From: a virus
Reading direction: 5' to 3' (one strand)
Virus record (IMG/VR): IMGVR_UViG_3300019761_000003
Span: 1-38,190 of that record
DNA: 38,190 nt
This document shows, piece after piece, positions 21,197-30,452 of the stretch. Below the pieces are notes generated by a model. That model did no database searches. It worked only from the letters and a program-made list of their open reading frames with translations, and was not told the origin of the DNA. A program made the translations under genes and the position numbers. Within the stretch, counting starts at the first letter, position 1; each line of letters opens with the position of its first letter.

Positions 21197-22346
21197 TTTT
21201 GTCTATACAACAGCGATAAAAAAATTACGTAAACTAAAAAAAAGAATACGTATAGTACCAGGTGGTACATCCGCTGGTAAAACTTTTGGTATATTGCCTA
21301 TCTTAATAGATAGAGCAATAAAAACAAAAGGATTAGAAATTAGTGTAGTTTCAGAGTCTATACCACATTTAAGACGTGGAGCATATAAAGATTTTGAAAA
21401 GATAATGAGGTCAACGAATAGATGGATAGAGGGTAGTTTTAGTAAGTCTTTATTGAAATATACTTTTGCTAATGGTTCTTTTATTGAGTTCTTTGGGGCT
21501 GACCAGCCTGATAAATTAAGAGGTGCAAGAAGGAATATTCTATATATAAATGAGTGTAACAATGTTCATTTTGAGGCATATCAACAATTAAGTATTAGAA
21601 CTAGCGATGAAATTTGGTTAGATTTTAACCCTACGAATGAATTTTGGGTACATACAGAATTAACTAATGATGAAGATAGTGAAACTTTAATATTAACATA
21701 TAAAGACAATGAAGCATTATCTGAAAGTATTATAAAGGAAATAGAAAAAGCAAAAATAAAGGCTAAAACATCCTCCTATTGGGAAAATTGGTGGAGAGTA
21801 TATGGGTTAGGACTTATAGGTAGTTTAGAAGGAGTTGTATTTTCTAATTGGAAACAAATAGATAGAATACCTGATAATGCAAGGTTATTAGGTTATGGAT
21901 TAGACTTTGGATATAGTAATGACCCGACAGCTATTGTTGCTATATATAAGTATGATAATGTAAGAATATTAGATGAAATATTATATACTAAAGGTCTTGT
22001 TAATAGTGAAATATCAAAATATATACCTGATGATTCAATAACTTATGCTGATAGTGCAGAACCTAAATCAATAGAAGAGATAAGAAGATTAGGTAAACGT
22101 ATATTGCCAGTTCAAAAAGGTGCTGATAGTGTAAATTTTGGAATACAAGTAATGCAAGACCAAACTTATCTAATAACAAGTAGGAGCACTAATATAATAA
22201 AAGAATTTAGGTCTTATTGTTGGGATGAAGATAAGACTGGAAGGAGATTAAATAAGCCTATTGATGATTATAACCACGCAATTGATGCTGTTAGATACCA
22301 CGAAATGATGAGTATTGGACTAAAGAAAACCTTTTTTGTTGTATAA
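21189..22346 (+). CDS. terL: Terminase large subunit
   Basis: From ATG 21189 a 385-residue packaging motor. Walker A GGTSAGKT is at residues 25-32, Walker B YINECN near 120, and the RNase H-like nuclease centre is shown by LDFGYSNDPTA near 239, YADSAEP near 283 and DYNHAIDAVRY near 361. This is the Terminase_3 (PBSX/SPP1-type) family. It pumps DNA into proheads and cuts the concatemer. With the circular contig, headful packaging is plausible. A TTG at 21183 is the less likely start. Confidence 0.93.
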   Translation: MSDFVYTTAIKKLRKLKKRIRIVPGGTSAGKTFGILPILIDRAIKTKGLEISVVSESIPHLRRGAYKDFEKIMRSTNRWIEGSFSKSLLKYTFANGSFIEFFGADQPDKLRGARRNILYINECNNVHFEAYQQLSIRTSDEIWLDFNPTNEFWVHTELTNDEDSETLILTYKDNEALSESIIKEIEKAKIKAKTSSYWENWWRVYGLGLIGSLEGVVFSNWKQIDRIPDNARLLGYGLDFGYSNDPTAIVAIYKYDNVRILDEILYTKGLVNSEISKYIPDDSITYADSAEPKSIEEIRRLGKRILPVQKGADSVNFGIQVMQDQTYLITSRSTNIIKEFRSYCWDEDKTGRRLNKPIDDYNHAIDAVRYHEMMSIGLKKTFFVV

Positions 22347-22369
22347 TAAAATATATAATTGTACTTTTG
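22335..22369 (+). promoter_or_regulatory. Bacteroidetes-type promoter before the portal gene
   Basis: TTTG at 22335-22338 and TTG at 22339-22341, then 20 bases to TACTTTTG at 22362-22369, an exact TAnnTTTG box. The portal start is at 22391. Part of the -33 region overlaps the end of the terminase gene. Confidence 0.55.
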
Positions 22370-22390
22370 AATTAATTTTTATGTTTTAAA

Positions 22391-23743
22391 ATGGGGATAT
22401 TAAACTTTTTAAAAAGAAAACAAGGTAAATATTCGTTAAACTGGATTATATCCCAAAACAATTGGATATTTCCAAACGATAGTGGAGATACATATATTGA
22501 AAAAGGATATAAAGAGCTTCCAAACGTGTACTCAATAATATCTTTAATTACTCAAAAATCATCCATAGTACCTTTTGAAATTTATAAAGTAAAAAATAAA
22601 GCATCTTATAACAAATATAAGTCTTTATTGAAATTAGCTAAATCAACAAAAGACTTTGCAAATTTAATTAAATATAAGAATGATTCTTTTGATTTAGTTG
22701 AAAATACAGAATTAGAAGATTTGTTGCTAAAACCTAATAATTTACAATCAACAACCGAATTTTTTGAATCATTAGATGGATATAAATTATTAACTGGAAA
22801 TGCTTATGCTTTTGGGTTAACGCCTGATATTGGGGTAAATGCTAAAAAACCAAAAGAGATATATTCAATACCTTCACCAATGGTATCTATTATCCCTAAA
22901 TCTATCTTTGAAGGTGTAGATGGCTATAAGTTTACTTTTTTAAATAATGATATACCTGCTGATGCGGTAGGACACTTTAAATTCTGGAATCCTTTAACTT
23001 CTAATTCACAATTAAATGAGATGTTCTATGGGCAAAGCCCACTTCAATCTTGTAGAATGGCGTTAGGTAGATATAAAGATGCCGATATATCACAAGGTGC
23101 TATGTTTAAAAATCAAGGTCCAGCAGGAATATTAACAGGAGAAGGAAATTCAGATTTACAAGAATCTCAAGCTTTATCTATTAAAGACAAATTTAAGCAA
23201 ATATACCAAGGAGTTAATAAAATGGGAGACATAATGATAACTCCTGCTAAATTATCTTGGCAACAGATAGGACTCTCACCAGTTGATTTGAATGTTATTG
23301 AAGGCAAAGAGGAAATACTCGGAGAAATTTGTAACGCTTACCACGTTCCAATAGGATTGTTTACAAAGGTAAATTCTACAGAGAACAATATGATTGAAAG
23401 TAGGAAGATGATGATAACTGATGCTGTTATTCCTTTAGTTGAAGCAAGAAAGGGTGTTTTAAATAGATGGTTAGCACCGAAATTTGGAGATGATTTAGTT
23501 ATAGAGTTTGATTATACGGTATTTACCGAAATTCAAGAAGATTTAAATATGTTGGCAGATACAATGTCTAAAATGTATTGGCTAAATCCGAATGAAAAAA
23601 GAGCAGCTACAGGCTATGACCAAGATCCAAATCCTTTAATGAATAAATTATATTTCCCAAGCGGATTGACAACTTTAGAGGATTTAAATATGGAAGTACC
23701 TGATATTAATGAGAATTTATTAGAAGATGCCGAAACCGACTAG
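22391..23743 (+). CDS. Portal protein, HK97 family
   Basis: A 450-residue portal protein. Recognisable parts are MGILNFLKRK at the start, ELPNVYSIISLITQKSSIVPFEIYK (helix bundle entry), LKPNNLQSTTEFFESLDGYKLLTGNAY, and late EEILGEICNAYHVPIGLFTKV, all as in the Phage_portal family of HK97-like siphoviruses. Twelve copies form the ring at one capsid vertex through which DNA passes. Its last 17 bases overlap the MuF gene. Confidence 0.9.
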   Translation: MGILNFLKRKQGKYSLNWIISQNNWIFPNDSGDTYIEKGYKELPNVYSIISLITQKSSIVPFEIYKVKNKASYNKYKSLLKLAKSTKDFANLIKYKNDSFDLVENTELEDLLLKPNNLQSTTEFFESLDGYKLLTGNAYAFGLTPDIGVNAKKPKEIYSIPSPMVSIIPKSIFEGVDGYKFTFLNNDIPADAVGHFKFWNPLTSNSQLNEMFYGQSPLQSCRMALGRYKDADISQGAMFKNQGPAGILTGEGNSDLQESQALSIKDKFKQIYQGVNKMGDIMITPAKLSWQQIGLSPVDLNVIEGKEEILGEICNAYHVPIGLFTKVNSTENNMIESRKMMITDAVIPLVEARKGVLNRWLAPKFGDDLVIEFDYTVFTEIQEDLNMLADTMSKMYWLNPNEKRAATGYDQDPNPLMNKLYFPSGLTTLEDLNMEVPDINENLLEDAETD

Positions 23744-24572
23744 ACAAGAGCTATTAAATCATAAGAAATTTCTTCAAAGACAAGCTATCTTTGAGAAGAA
23801 GTATTATAAATTATTTTATAAATATTTAAATTCTGTAAACAGATTCATAGCTAAATCTATTGAAGTAAATGGATTTAATATTGACTTTAACCAATTTTTA
23901 AATAACGATAAAGTTACAAGTATATATAGTAAGTTATATTATGATATATCTATAGTTGAGGCGAAAGATACATATAATAATGAAATAAAATTAGAATCAG
24001 GAACAAAAGATATAATAAATGATTTAGTTTCTATATTAGGGGTTGGAGCAGATGAAGGTAATTTAGTTAGCTTTTGGAGGTCTTTATTGAAGGACTTTAT
24101 AAGTGTAAGAATTACCAATAGAATAACGAAAGTCAATGATACGACAAGGAGGCATATAGCTTTAATTATTCAAAAAGGTATAAATGAAGGGTTGGGTGCA
24201 AAAGAAGTGGCATCTTTAATAAGGAAAGATACTAATTACACTAAGACAAGAGCATTAGCAATAGCAAGAACAGAAACTATAACCGCAGGAAATCAAGGTA
24301 GATATTTAGCCGCTTTAAGCTCTCCTTATGTAATGATAAAGAGATGGATTCCTGCAATAGATGCTAGGACAAGAATAAGTCATAGAGGAATGTATGATAC
24401 CCCATATATAGAGATGGAGCAAAATTTTTGGGTGGCAAATAGTGATGGAGTAATAGAACCAGGGTTATATCCATGTGCCGAAACTTTTACAGCTTCAAAT
24501 GTTATTAATTGTAGGTGTGCTGTATCTTTTAAGGTAAAAAGAGATGAAAACGGAAGAATAATTAGAAAATAG
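23727..24572 (+). CDS. MuF-like minor head protein
   Basis: A 281-residue protein whose C-terminal half shows the Mu gpF pattern: KTRALAIARTETITAGNQGR, IPAIDARTRISHRGM and a final cysteine-containing end ASNVINCRCAVSFKV. MuF proteins bind the portal and head inside and are involved in head morphogenesis and sometimes ejected. The N-terminal part is helical. It overlaps the portal gene, as usual. No toxin domain is attached. Confidence 0.88.
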   Translation: MPKPTRQELLNHKKFLQRQAIFEKKYYKLFYKYLNSVNRFIAKSIEVNGFNIDFNQFLNNDKVTSIYSKLYYDISIVEAKDTYNNEIKLESGTKDIINDLVSILGVGADEGNLVSFWRSLLKDFISVRITNRITKVNDTTRRHIALIIQKGINEGLGAKEVASLIRKDTNYTKTRALAIARTETITAGNQGRYLAALSSPYVMIKRWIPAIDARTRISHRGMYDTPYIEMEQNFWVANSDGVIEPGLYPCAETFTASNVINCRCAVSFKVKRDENGRIIRK

Positions 24573-24577
24573 ATTTT

Positions 24578-25126
24578 ATGAAACAAAAACATGAAACAAT
24601 AAATAAAATTATTGAAGATAACAATTATATTAGTTATCTCGAAATAGGTGTTGCGAATAGAGCTAACTATAATGCCATAAGATGTAATAGAAAAATAGGT
24701 GTAGATCCAAAATGTACAGCTACTGAGAATATATACAAATTAACATCTGATGACTTCTTTTTATCTAATGAGGATACTTTTGATTGTATTTTTATAGATG
24801 GATTACATCATTCAGAACAATTAGAGCAGGATATTATTAATGCTTATAAGGTATTGAATAAAGGAGGTAGAATTATATTGCATGATATAAATCCTTTTAC
24901 AGAGGAGATGACAATAGTTCCTAGAATACAAGAACAATGGACTGGTGATTGTTATAAAGTATGGTGTGGAATAATTGATAACACAAAATTAAAAACAGAA
25001 TACTATCCTGAAAAATATGGGTTAGGAGTAATAGTAAAATCAAATGCAAAACCTAAAGTAGGAATGACAAGTAATATTTCATATATTGATTTTATTGATA
25101 ACAAATATAGATATATAAATGAATAA
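24578..25126 (+). CDS. Class I SAM-dependent methyltransferase-like protein
   Basis: A 182-residue protein of Methyltransf_24 style: YLEIGVANRANYNAI (AdoMet-binding glycine-poor motif I), IGVDPKCTA, DDFFLSNEDTFDCIFIDGLHHSEQ and GGRIILHDINPF. Such proteins usually modify small molecules, sugars or proteins rather than DNA. It is followed by a glycosyltransferase-like gene, and both are inserted between head genes, so they may act together on a glycan or on the virion. The motif I region is unusual (LEIGVANRAN), so activity is uncertain. Confidence 0.7.
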   Translation: MKQKHETINKIIEDNNYISYLEIGVANRANYNAIRCNRKIGVDPKCTATENIYKLTSDDFFLSNEDTFDCIFIDGLHHSEQLEQDIINAYKVLNKGGRIILHDINPFTEEMTIVPRIQEQWTGDCYKVWCGIIDNTKLKTEYYPEKYGLGVIVKSNAKPKVGMTSNISYIDFIDNKYRYINE

Positions 25127-25146
25127 ATACAAATATATACTTTAAA

Positions 25147-26334
25147 TTGAATAAAAGACTATTATATACAGCTTTATTTGGAGATTACGATGTTGTAAAG
25201 CCAATTCATCAAAAAGACTTTGATTGCATTATATTTACTGATAATAAAGATTTAAATATAGATGGATGGAGAACTATTTATATAGAACCTAATGGAAATG
25301 CTAGAAAACAATCAAGGAAAGTAAAAATATGCCCTCATCTGTATATTGATAACTATGATTTATATTTTTATATAGATGCTAATTTTGAAGTAATAAATGA
25401 TTTAAATGAATATGTTAATAGTTATTTTAGAGGAGGCTTTTTGACATTACAGCATCCTAAAAGAAATTGTATATATAAAGAGTCAGATGCTATATTAGCT
25501 TTAAAAAAAGAGAATGAAGATACATTATATACTCAATTAAATGAATATATAAATAAAGGACATAAGAGAAATCAAGGCTTATATCAGAATGGAGTATTAG
25601 TTAGAGATAATTCAGCTAATGAGATGTGTGAATTATGGTATAATGAAATTGAAAAGTATAGTTATAGAGACCAAGTATCATTGCCTTTTATAGTTCAAAA
25701 ATATAGATATAATATATCTGTTATTCCTTCTCAAAGAATAAATAGATTTTTAAAATATCACCCTCATAAAGTAAATGAGGTAAAAGATGAATTTAAGGTT
25801 TGGTACTTTAATCCAGGTAGAGGAGATAAAAACTTAGGGAAAGCATATAATGAACATTGTGATATAGTGCCTAACGATAATGATTGGATATGTATGACGG
25901 ATGGGGATATAATGCACATGTTACCCTATTGGAGTAAGCAAATAGAGGATATCATAAGAAAACATGGCAATGAGTACTCTTTAATTAGTTGTGTTACTAA
26001 TAGATTAGGCTTAAAATGGCAATTGCCGAAGGGATTTAGTGATGACCCTAATGTATTGAATCATTATGATATAGCTGATGAATTATATAATAAACATTAT
26101 ATAGAAGTTGAAAATAGTAGAAAACCTACAGCTGGGCTAATGATGTTATTCCCTAAGCGAACTTGGAATAAGGTGAAATTTAAAGAAGGGTTAACCTGTG
26201 GGGGTAAATTTATAGATTGGAGATTTAGTGAGGCTGTTTTAAATATTGGAAAAATAGGCATAGCAAAAGGATTGTATGTATTCCATTTTTATAGATTTAA
26301 CAAAGATAAAAAAGATATTAAACACTTACTATAA
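25147..26334 (+). CDS. DUF616-type glycosyltransferase with second GT-A-like domain
   Basis: A 395-residue protein starting at TTG 25147. The N-terminal 200 residues match the DUF616 pattern (LYTALFGDYD, CIIFTDN, GWRTIYIEP, KICPHLYI and YFYIDANFEV), and a second domain from about residue 218 has a GT-A-like layout with VWYFNPGRGDKNLGKAYN and WICMTDGDIMHM carrying a DGD metal-binding motif. It probably transfers sugars; acceptor unknown. Placement among head genes suggests modification of virion proteins. The gene ends one base into the next start. Confidence 0.65.
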   Translation: MNKRLLYTALFGDYDVVKPIHQKDFDCIIFTDNKDLNIDGWRTIYIEPNGNARKQSRKVKICPHLYIDNYDLYFYIDANFEVINDLNEYVNSYFRGGFLTLQHPKRNCIYKESDAILALKKENEDTLYTQLNEYINKGHKRNQGLYQNGVLVRDNSANEMCELWYNEIEKYSYRDQVSLPFIVQKYRYNISVIPSQRINRFLKYHPHKVNEVKDEFKVWYFNPGRGDKNLGKAYNEHCDIVPNDNDWICMTDGDIMHMLPYWSKQIEDIIRKHGNEYSLISCVTNRLGLKWQLPKGFSDDPNVLNHYDIADELYNKHYIEVENSRKPTAGLMMLFPKRTWNKVKFKEGLTCGGKFIDWRFSEAVLNIGKIGIAKGLYVFHFYRFNKDKKDIKHLL

Positions 26335-26510
26335 TGAAATATAAAATTTTAAAAAAAACATACGAAGAAGATAACGATAGATGGATTTGTGAAATTGAGT
26401 TATGGGAGCATTGTCAATGCGAAAAGGAAAGCGCAACGGTCTATGTTTATCAAACTAAAGAGCCTAGGATGAGGGAAATTATAAAAAGTTATATTGACAA
26501 TAAAAAATAA
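26334..26510 (+). CDS. Small hypothetical protein, 58 aa
   Basis: MKYKILKKTYEEDNDRWICE, then LWEHCQCEKESATVYVYQ and a basic end. TAATG overlap with the glycosyltransferase stop indicates coupling. Three cysteines (residues 19, 27 and 29) may bind metal, but no family is recognised. Confidence 0.5.
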   Translation: MKYKILKKTYEEDNDRWICEIELWEHCQCEKESATVYVYQTKEPRMREIIKSYIDNKK

Positions 26511-26547
26511 TTTTTTTAAATCAAATAAAAGGTTTTAATTTTACATT

Positions 26548-27213
26548 ATGAATTTTAAGCAGTTATCATTTGATATAAAAAGCCTTGATGAAAAGCAAGG
26601 AATTATAGAGGCATACGCCAACGCATATGACTATAAAGATAGTGATGGTGATATATCAGCAAAAGGCTCTTTTAATAAGACTGTAAAAGATAATTACAAA
26701 AGAATTAGAGTTTTAAAAGATCATAATCCAACTATAAGTTTAGGTGTTCCATTAAAAATAGATGCTAACGACCCTTACGGTTTACTAACTGTTACTCAAT
26801 TCAACCTAAAAAAAGAAGTAGCTAGGGATATGTTTACGGACATTCAGTTAATGAAGGAAAATGGGTTAAATGCTGAATTATCTATAGGTTATGAGATTAT
26901 ATCAAGAGATAAAGAGAATAAATCTATCATTAAAGAATATAAATTATATGAATATTCTTTTTTAACGAGTTGGGCAGCTAACGAATTAGCAACTGTTAGT
27001 GATATTAAATCTATAAAAAGTCATTATGGATTGATGGAATTAGCACAAAAGATGTATAATTTACCTTATTCAGATTATAGATTAAAAAAATTAGAGAGTA
27101 TTTTAAAATCACTCGACAATGAAGAGCCGTTACAAAGTAACACTCCTACGGATGAGCCGATTGATGTACATAAATTAAAAAATGAATTATTAACAATTTT
27201 TAAAAAGTATTAA
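26548..27213 (+). CDS. Prohead protease, S78 family
   Basis: A 221-residue HK97-type maturation protease. Conserved parts: IIEAYANAYDYKDSDGDI, LKDHNPTISLGVP with catalytic His59, and AELSIGYE with catalytic Ser112. It removes scaffold and the capsid delta domain during head maturation. It stands directly before the major capsid gene with one base between, the standard order. Confidence 0.92.
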   Translation: MNFKQLSFDIKSLDEKQGIIEAYANAYDYKDSDGDISAKGSFNKTVKDNYKRIRVLKDHNPTISLGVPLKIDANDPYGLLTVTQFNLKKEVARDMFTDIQLMKENGLNAELSIGYEIISRDKENKSIIKEYKLYEYSFLTSWAANELATVSDIKSIKSHYGLMELAQKMYNLPYSDYRLKKLESILKSLDNEEPLQSNTPTDEPIDVHKLKNELLTIFKKY

Positions 27214-27214
27214 A

Positions 27215-28444
27215 ATGTCAGAACAAAAATTAGACATAAAAGACATTCAATCGATTGTAGAAGAAGGGTTGAAGGTTACCAAATCGAATTGGGATGCTGA
27301 GCGTGCAAAAGACAAGGAAGCATTCGATTCTAAAGTGAGTGATATACTTACACAAGTTGAACAAAAAGGATATTCTTCCAAAGAAGATGTTGAAAAGCAT
27401 GTTAAATCTATGCAATCACAATTCGATGAGTTGGCGGTTGCAATGAAGAAAAAAGGTGAAGATGTAAAGCAAGTTAATTTTAAACAAGCAATTGCAACAG
27501 CTTTAAAAGAATCTCATGAAAAGATAAATAGTGTTGAAAAAATTAAAGGTAATAGTATTATTCAAATGAAGGATATTACTTATGCTGATAATTTTACTGG
27601 ATTAGATCCTTGGAGAACAGATTATCGAAATGAGTTTATATCTGTAGATAGAGATATGTTCCATTTAAGAGATATTATTTCAGTAGGTTCAACAACTTCT
27701 GATACAATTAAATATCCTAGAGAATTAGCAAAGACAGGTACAGGACCAGCATCTTGGGAGCGTGCAGCTACAATAGCAGGTACGACTGCAAAACCAGCAT
27801 TTGAACCAAATTTTGATACTTATTCAACACCAGTTGAATGGATTGCAGGTACAATGAGAATACCAGTTGAAATGTTGGCAGATTTACCTTTCTTAACTTC
27901 TTATTTACAAAATTTTGCACAAGCAGAACTATTAGAAGTAGAAGATTCACAGATTTTAAATGGAAACGGTACAGCTCCTCAGTTAGACGGTTTGATTCCT
28001 AACGCTACAGCATATAACGGAACAAAAACAGTAGCGATTGAGCGATTGGTAGATGCAGCTTTTGGTCAATTAGCACAATCTAATTTATCTCCTAATAACA
28101 TCTTATTGAATCCTAGAGATGTAGTAGATATTATATTGAATAAAGCTGATACAAGTGGAGAATATAACTTACCAGGTGGTGTAGTTGGATTTGTAAACGG
28201 ACAGTTAAATATTGCAGGTGTTTCGGTTAGAAAAACAAATAAAATAGATGCAGGGGATTTCTTACTTGGGGATTTCACTAAAGCACAAATATTTCAAAGA
28301 ATGGCACCTCAATTGAGATTCTTTGAGCAGGATCAAGACAATGTGGTGAAGAACTTAGTAACTGTAAGAATAGAAGAAAGATTGGCATTAGCTATTCTTA
28401 AATCAACAGCATTTATTACAGGTACTTTGGCAGCAGGAACTTAA
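27215..28444 (+). CDS. Major capsid protein, HK97 fold
   Basis: A 409-residue protein. Residues 1-100 form a charged coiled-coil delta domain (scaffold) of the kind removed by the S78 protease. From about 120 the HK97-fold shell follows: FRNEFISVDRDMFHLRDIISVG, EWIAGTMRIPVEMLADLP, and the late GDFTKAQIFQRMAPQLRFFEQDQ typical of the A and P domains. The delta boundary is near residue 110-120 by inspection. A strong terminator follows. Confidence 0.93.
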   Translation: MSEQKLDIKDIQSIVEEGLKVTKSNWDAERAKDKEAFDSKVSDILTQVEQKGYSSKEDVEKHVKSMQSQFDELAVAMKKKGEDVKQVNFKQAIATALKESHEKINSVEKIKGNSIIQMKDITYADNFTGLDPWRTDYRNEFISVDRDMFHLRDIISVGSTTSDTIKYPRELAKTGTGPASWERAATIAGTTAKPAFEPNFDTYSTPVEWIAGTMRIPVEMLADLPFLTSYLQNFAQAELLEVEDSQILNGNGTAPQLDGLIPNATAYNGTKTVAIERLVDAAFGQLAQSNLSPNNILLNPRDVVDIILNKADTSGEYNLPGGVVGFVNGQLNIAGVSVRKTNKIDAGDFLLGDFTKAQIFQRMAPQLRFFEQDQDNVVKNLVTVRIEERLALAILKSTAFITGTLAAGT

Positions 28445-28482
28445 TAATTTCTCTTTTTCTGATTTCTTTCATAATGCGGAAG

Positions 28483-28508
28483 CCCCTCTCTTTGAGGGAG
28501 GGGTTTTT
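28483..28508 (+). terminator. Strong terminator after the major capsid gene
   Basis: GC-rich stem CCCCTCTC (28483-28490) with GGGAGGGG (28496-28503), one T.G pair, loop TTTGA, then TTTTT. The GC content of the stem stands out sharply from its surroundings. It would lower expression of the connector and tail genes relative to capsid, or need antitermination. Confidence 0.9.
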
Positions 28509-28521
28509 AAAATAATTTACA

Positions 28522-29061
28522 ATGGATTACTATAAAAATGCAGATTACTACTTAACAACAACTACAGATGAACCTACATTATATGGGGTACAGTATAGTG
28601 TTATAAGTGATTTAGCAACTGAACCAGTCGATTTAAATTTTTTTAAACAACATGCGCATATAGATTTTGAAACAGATGACAATTTATTGTCAAGTTATTT
28701 AAAAGCAGCTAGACAAGAATTGGAGCAATTTACACAATTATCTTTTGGGGTAAAAACAATAGGATTAACAGCCTTATATTTGCCAAAAAATTATAGATTA
28801 ATGTATGGGAAAGTAGATGAAGTAACAACTGCTGATTTTACAAATGTAGGCGATATTCTAAAAGAAGGAGGGAAAGATATAGATATAGAATATACAACAA
28901 CAGGTATTATAAATGAAACTATAAAAATAGCTATATGTAAATATGCTGCTGGATTGTACATGTTTAGAGAGAACATAGTTGAAAGCAAATACAACTATAA
29001 AGACTTATTAGATGAAAGTAGAAAAATGGTGAGAGCATTTGGAAATATAACATTATTCTAA
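28522..29061 (+). CDS. Head-tail connector, gp6-like
   Basis: A 179-residue protein. The region NFFKQHAHIDFETDDNLLSSYLKAARQELEQFTQ (described by key residues HxxxDxxxDD and an amphipathic helix) is the hallmark of Phage_gp6/HK97 gp6-like connectors that form a ring under the portal. First gene after the capsid terminator; its TAA overlaps the next ATG by one base. Confidence 0.85.
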   Translation: MDYYKNADYYLTTTTDEPTLYGVQYSVISDLATEPVDLNFFKQHAHIDFETDDNLLSSYLKAARQELEQFTQLSFGVKTIGLTALYLPKNYRLMYGKVDEVTTADFTNVGDILKEGGKDIDIEYTTTGIINETIKIAICKYAAGLYMFRENIVESKYNYKDLLDESRKMVRAFGNITLF

Positions 29062-29462
29062 TGAGATTGAAAGCAGGGAGTTTAAGGGAAAAAATAATAT
29101 TCAAAAGACCAGTTAGAGCTTCAAATGGTAGTGGAGGTTATGATACATCATATAATGAGATATTAAGTACATACGCTAGTGTAGAGGAGATTAGTTCTGA
29201 CCCATCACTTATAGCTTCTCAAGAAAATATAAGTCAAGTGGTTAAGATTTATATAAGGTATAGACCTATTATAAATGTAAAAAATGGAGATGTAGTTTTT
29301 TGGAGAGATTTTGAATTTGTAGTTAATAATATAAAGGTAGATATATTCAGAACATATATAGAATTTACTTTAACTACTATAATAGATAATAGTAATAGGA
29401 GTGGGTTGATTCCAACTGCTGAACTATTTTTTGATGAAACATTTGATTTAACATTTAACTAA
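29061..29462 (+). CDS. Head-tail joining / closure protein
   Basis: A 133-residue protein that matches the SPP1 gp16/Phage_H_T_join pattern: AGSLREKIIFKRPVRASNGSG near the start, then YDTSYNEILSTYASVEEIS and a strand-rich DVVFWRDFEFVVNNI. It plugs the portal channel after packaging. It is coupled to the gp6-like gene by a one-base overlap. Confidence 0.85.
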   Translation: MRLKAGSLREKIIFKRPVRASNGSGGYDTSYNEILSTYASVEEISSDPSLIASQENISQVVKIYIRYRPIINVKNGDVVFWRDFEFVVNNIKVDIFRTYIEFTLTTIIDNSNRSGLIPTAELFFDETFDLTFN

Positions 29463-29463
29463 T

Positions 29464-30048
29464 ATGACCTTAAAGAGTAGAGCGACAGAAATAAAAGTTG
29501 AAACGGTGGCGAACGCCAATACAGCTGAAAGAGTAGGAGGCTTATTGGAAGATATGACGCAACAACATTATATAATGGGGGTTGTAGATTATAATCACGG
29601 AGGCTCTACTCAAAACTATACAAGTGGAGAAATGGTGTTGATAAACGATGAAACAGGTGTTAATACTTACAAAGGTGGATTACCAGAGGGTGTAACTGAT
29701 ATATGGGATAAGACCACAAATACTTTTGATTTTTCTGATTTAAGTATAAATGATACTGTAAATATTAGATTGGATGTAAATTTTACAACAACATCTCCAA
29801 ATCAAAATGTGGATATAAAATTAGTACTAGCACAAGGTACTATTGCAGAATATGAGTTACCTTTTATAATTGATAAGACTTTAAAGACAGCAGCTCCTCA
29901 TAGAGATATAAGATTTAATGGATTATATATTGGCAATGAATATACTAGAGATAATCCAGCACAATTTGTATTTTCAAGTGATAATACAGCTACAGTAAGC
30001 GTAAATGGCTTTTATTGTAACATATTCAAAAAATCCAAAGATAGTTGA
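29464..30048 (+). CDS. Putative structural protein in the connector block
   Basis: A 194-residue protein with an N-terminal segment VANANTAERVGGLLEDMTQQ that is common in Bacteroidetes phage appendage proteins, followed by a strand-rich C-terminal domain (SINDTVNIRLDVNFTTTSPNQNVDIKL...), probably a jelly-roll of TNF or lectin type. It is not a usual member of the connector block, where HK97 gp10-like follows gp6 and closure proteins. It could be a head or collar fibre. Family unknown. Confidence 0.55.
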   Translation: MTLKSRATEIKVETVANANTAERVGGLLEDMTQQHYIMGVVDYNHGGSTQNYTSGEMVLINDETGVNTYKGGLPEGVTDIWDKTTNTFDFSDLSINDTVNIRLDVNFTTTSPNQNVDIKLVLAQGTIAEYELPFIIDKTLKTAAPHRDIRFNGLYIGNEYTRDNPAQFVFSSDNTATVSVNGFYCNIFKKSKDS

Positions 30049-30452
30049 AAATAGGGATAAAAATACAAGGCAATAAAGCAATTTTAAAAAAAGTACCTGA
30101 AAAGGTTAGGGAATTTTTAGAAGATGAAATTGCTGCGACAACTTCTGATATAGCTGATGATGCTAGAGCTAAAGTGAGAGTTGATACTGGTGTATTGAAA
30201 GGAAGTATAGTTGATGCAGCAACAGGATTGAATGGAGAAGTAAATGTAGGTGCTAAATATGCTCCATATGTAGAATTTGGCACAGGAGGGTTGGTAAATG
30301 TTCCTGCAGGGGTAGAAGATTATGCTATAAAATTTAAAGGAAAAGGAATAAAACAAGTAAACTTACCTCCAAGACCTTTTTTATTTCCTTCTTTTTTTGA
30401 CAACATAAATAAAATGAGTGAAAGGATAAAAGAAGAAATAGAAAGTAAGTAA
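30045..30452 (+). CDS. HK97 gp10-like tail completion protein
   Basis: A 135-residue protein with a TTG start overlapping the previous stop as TTGA. KVRVDTGVLKGSI followed by VNVGAKYAPYVEFGTG and PPRPFLFPSF are the hallmarks of the HK97-gp10 family, which joins tail to head. Its TAA overlaps the next ATG by one base. Confidence 0.9.
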   Translation: MKIGIKIQGNKAILKKVPEKVREFLEDEIAATTSDIADDARAKVRVDTGVLKGSIVDAATGLNGEVNVGAKYAPYVEFGTGGLVNVPAGVEDYAIKFKGKGIKQVNLPPRPFLFPSFFDNINKMSERIKEEIESK

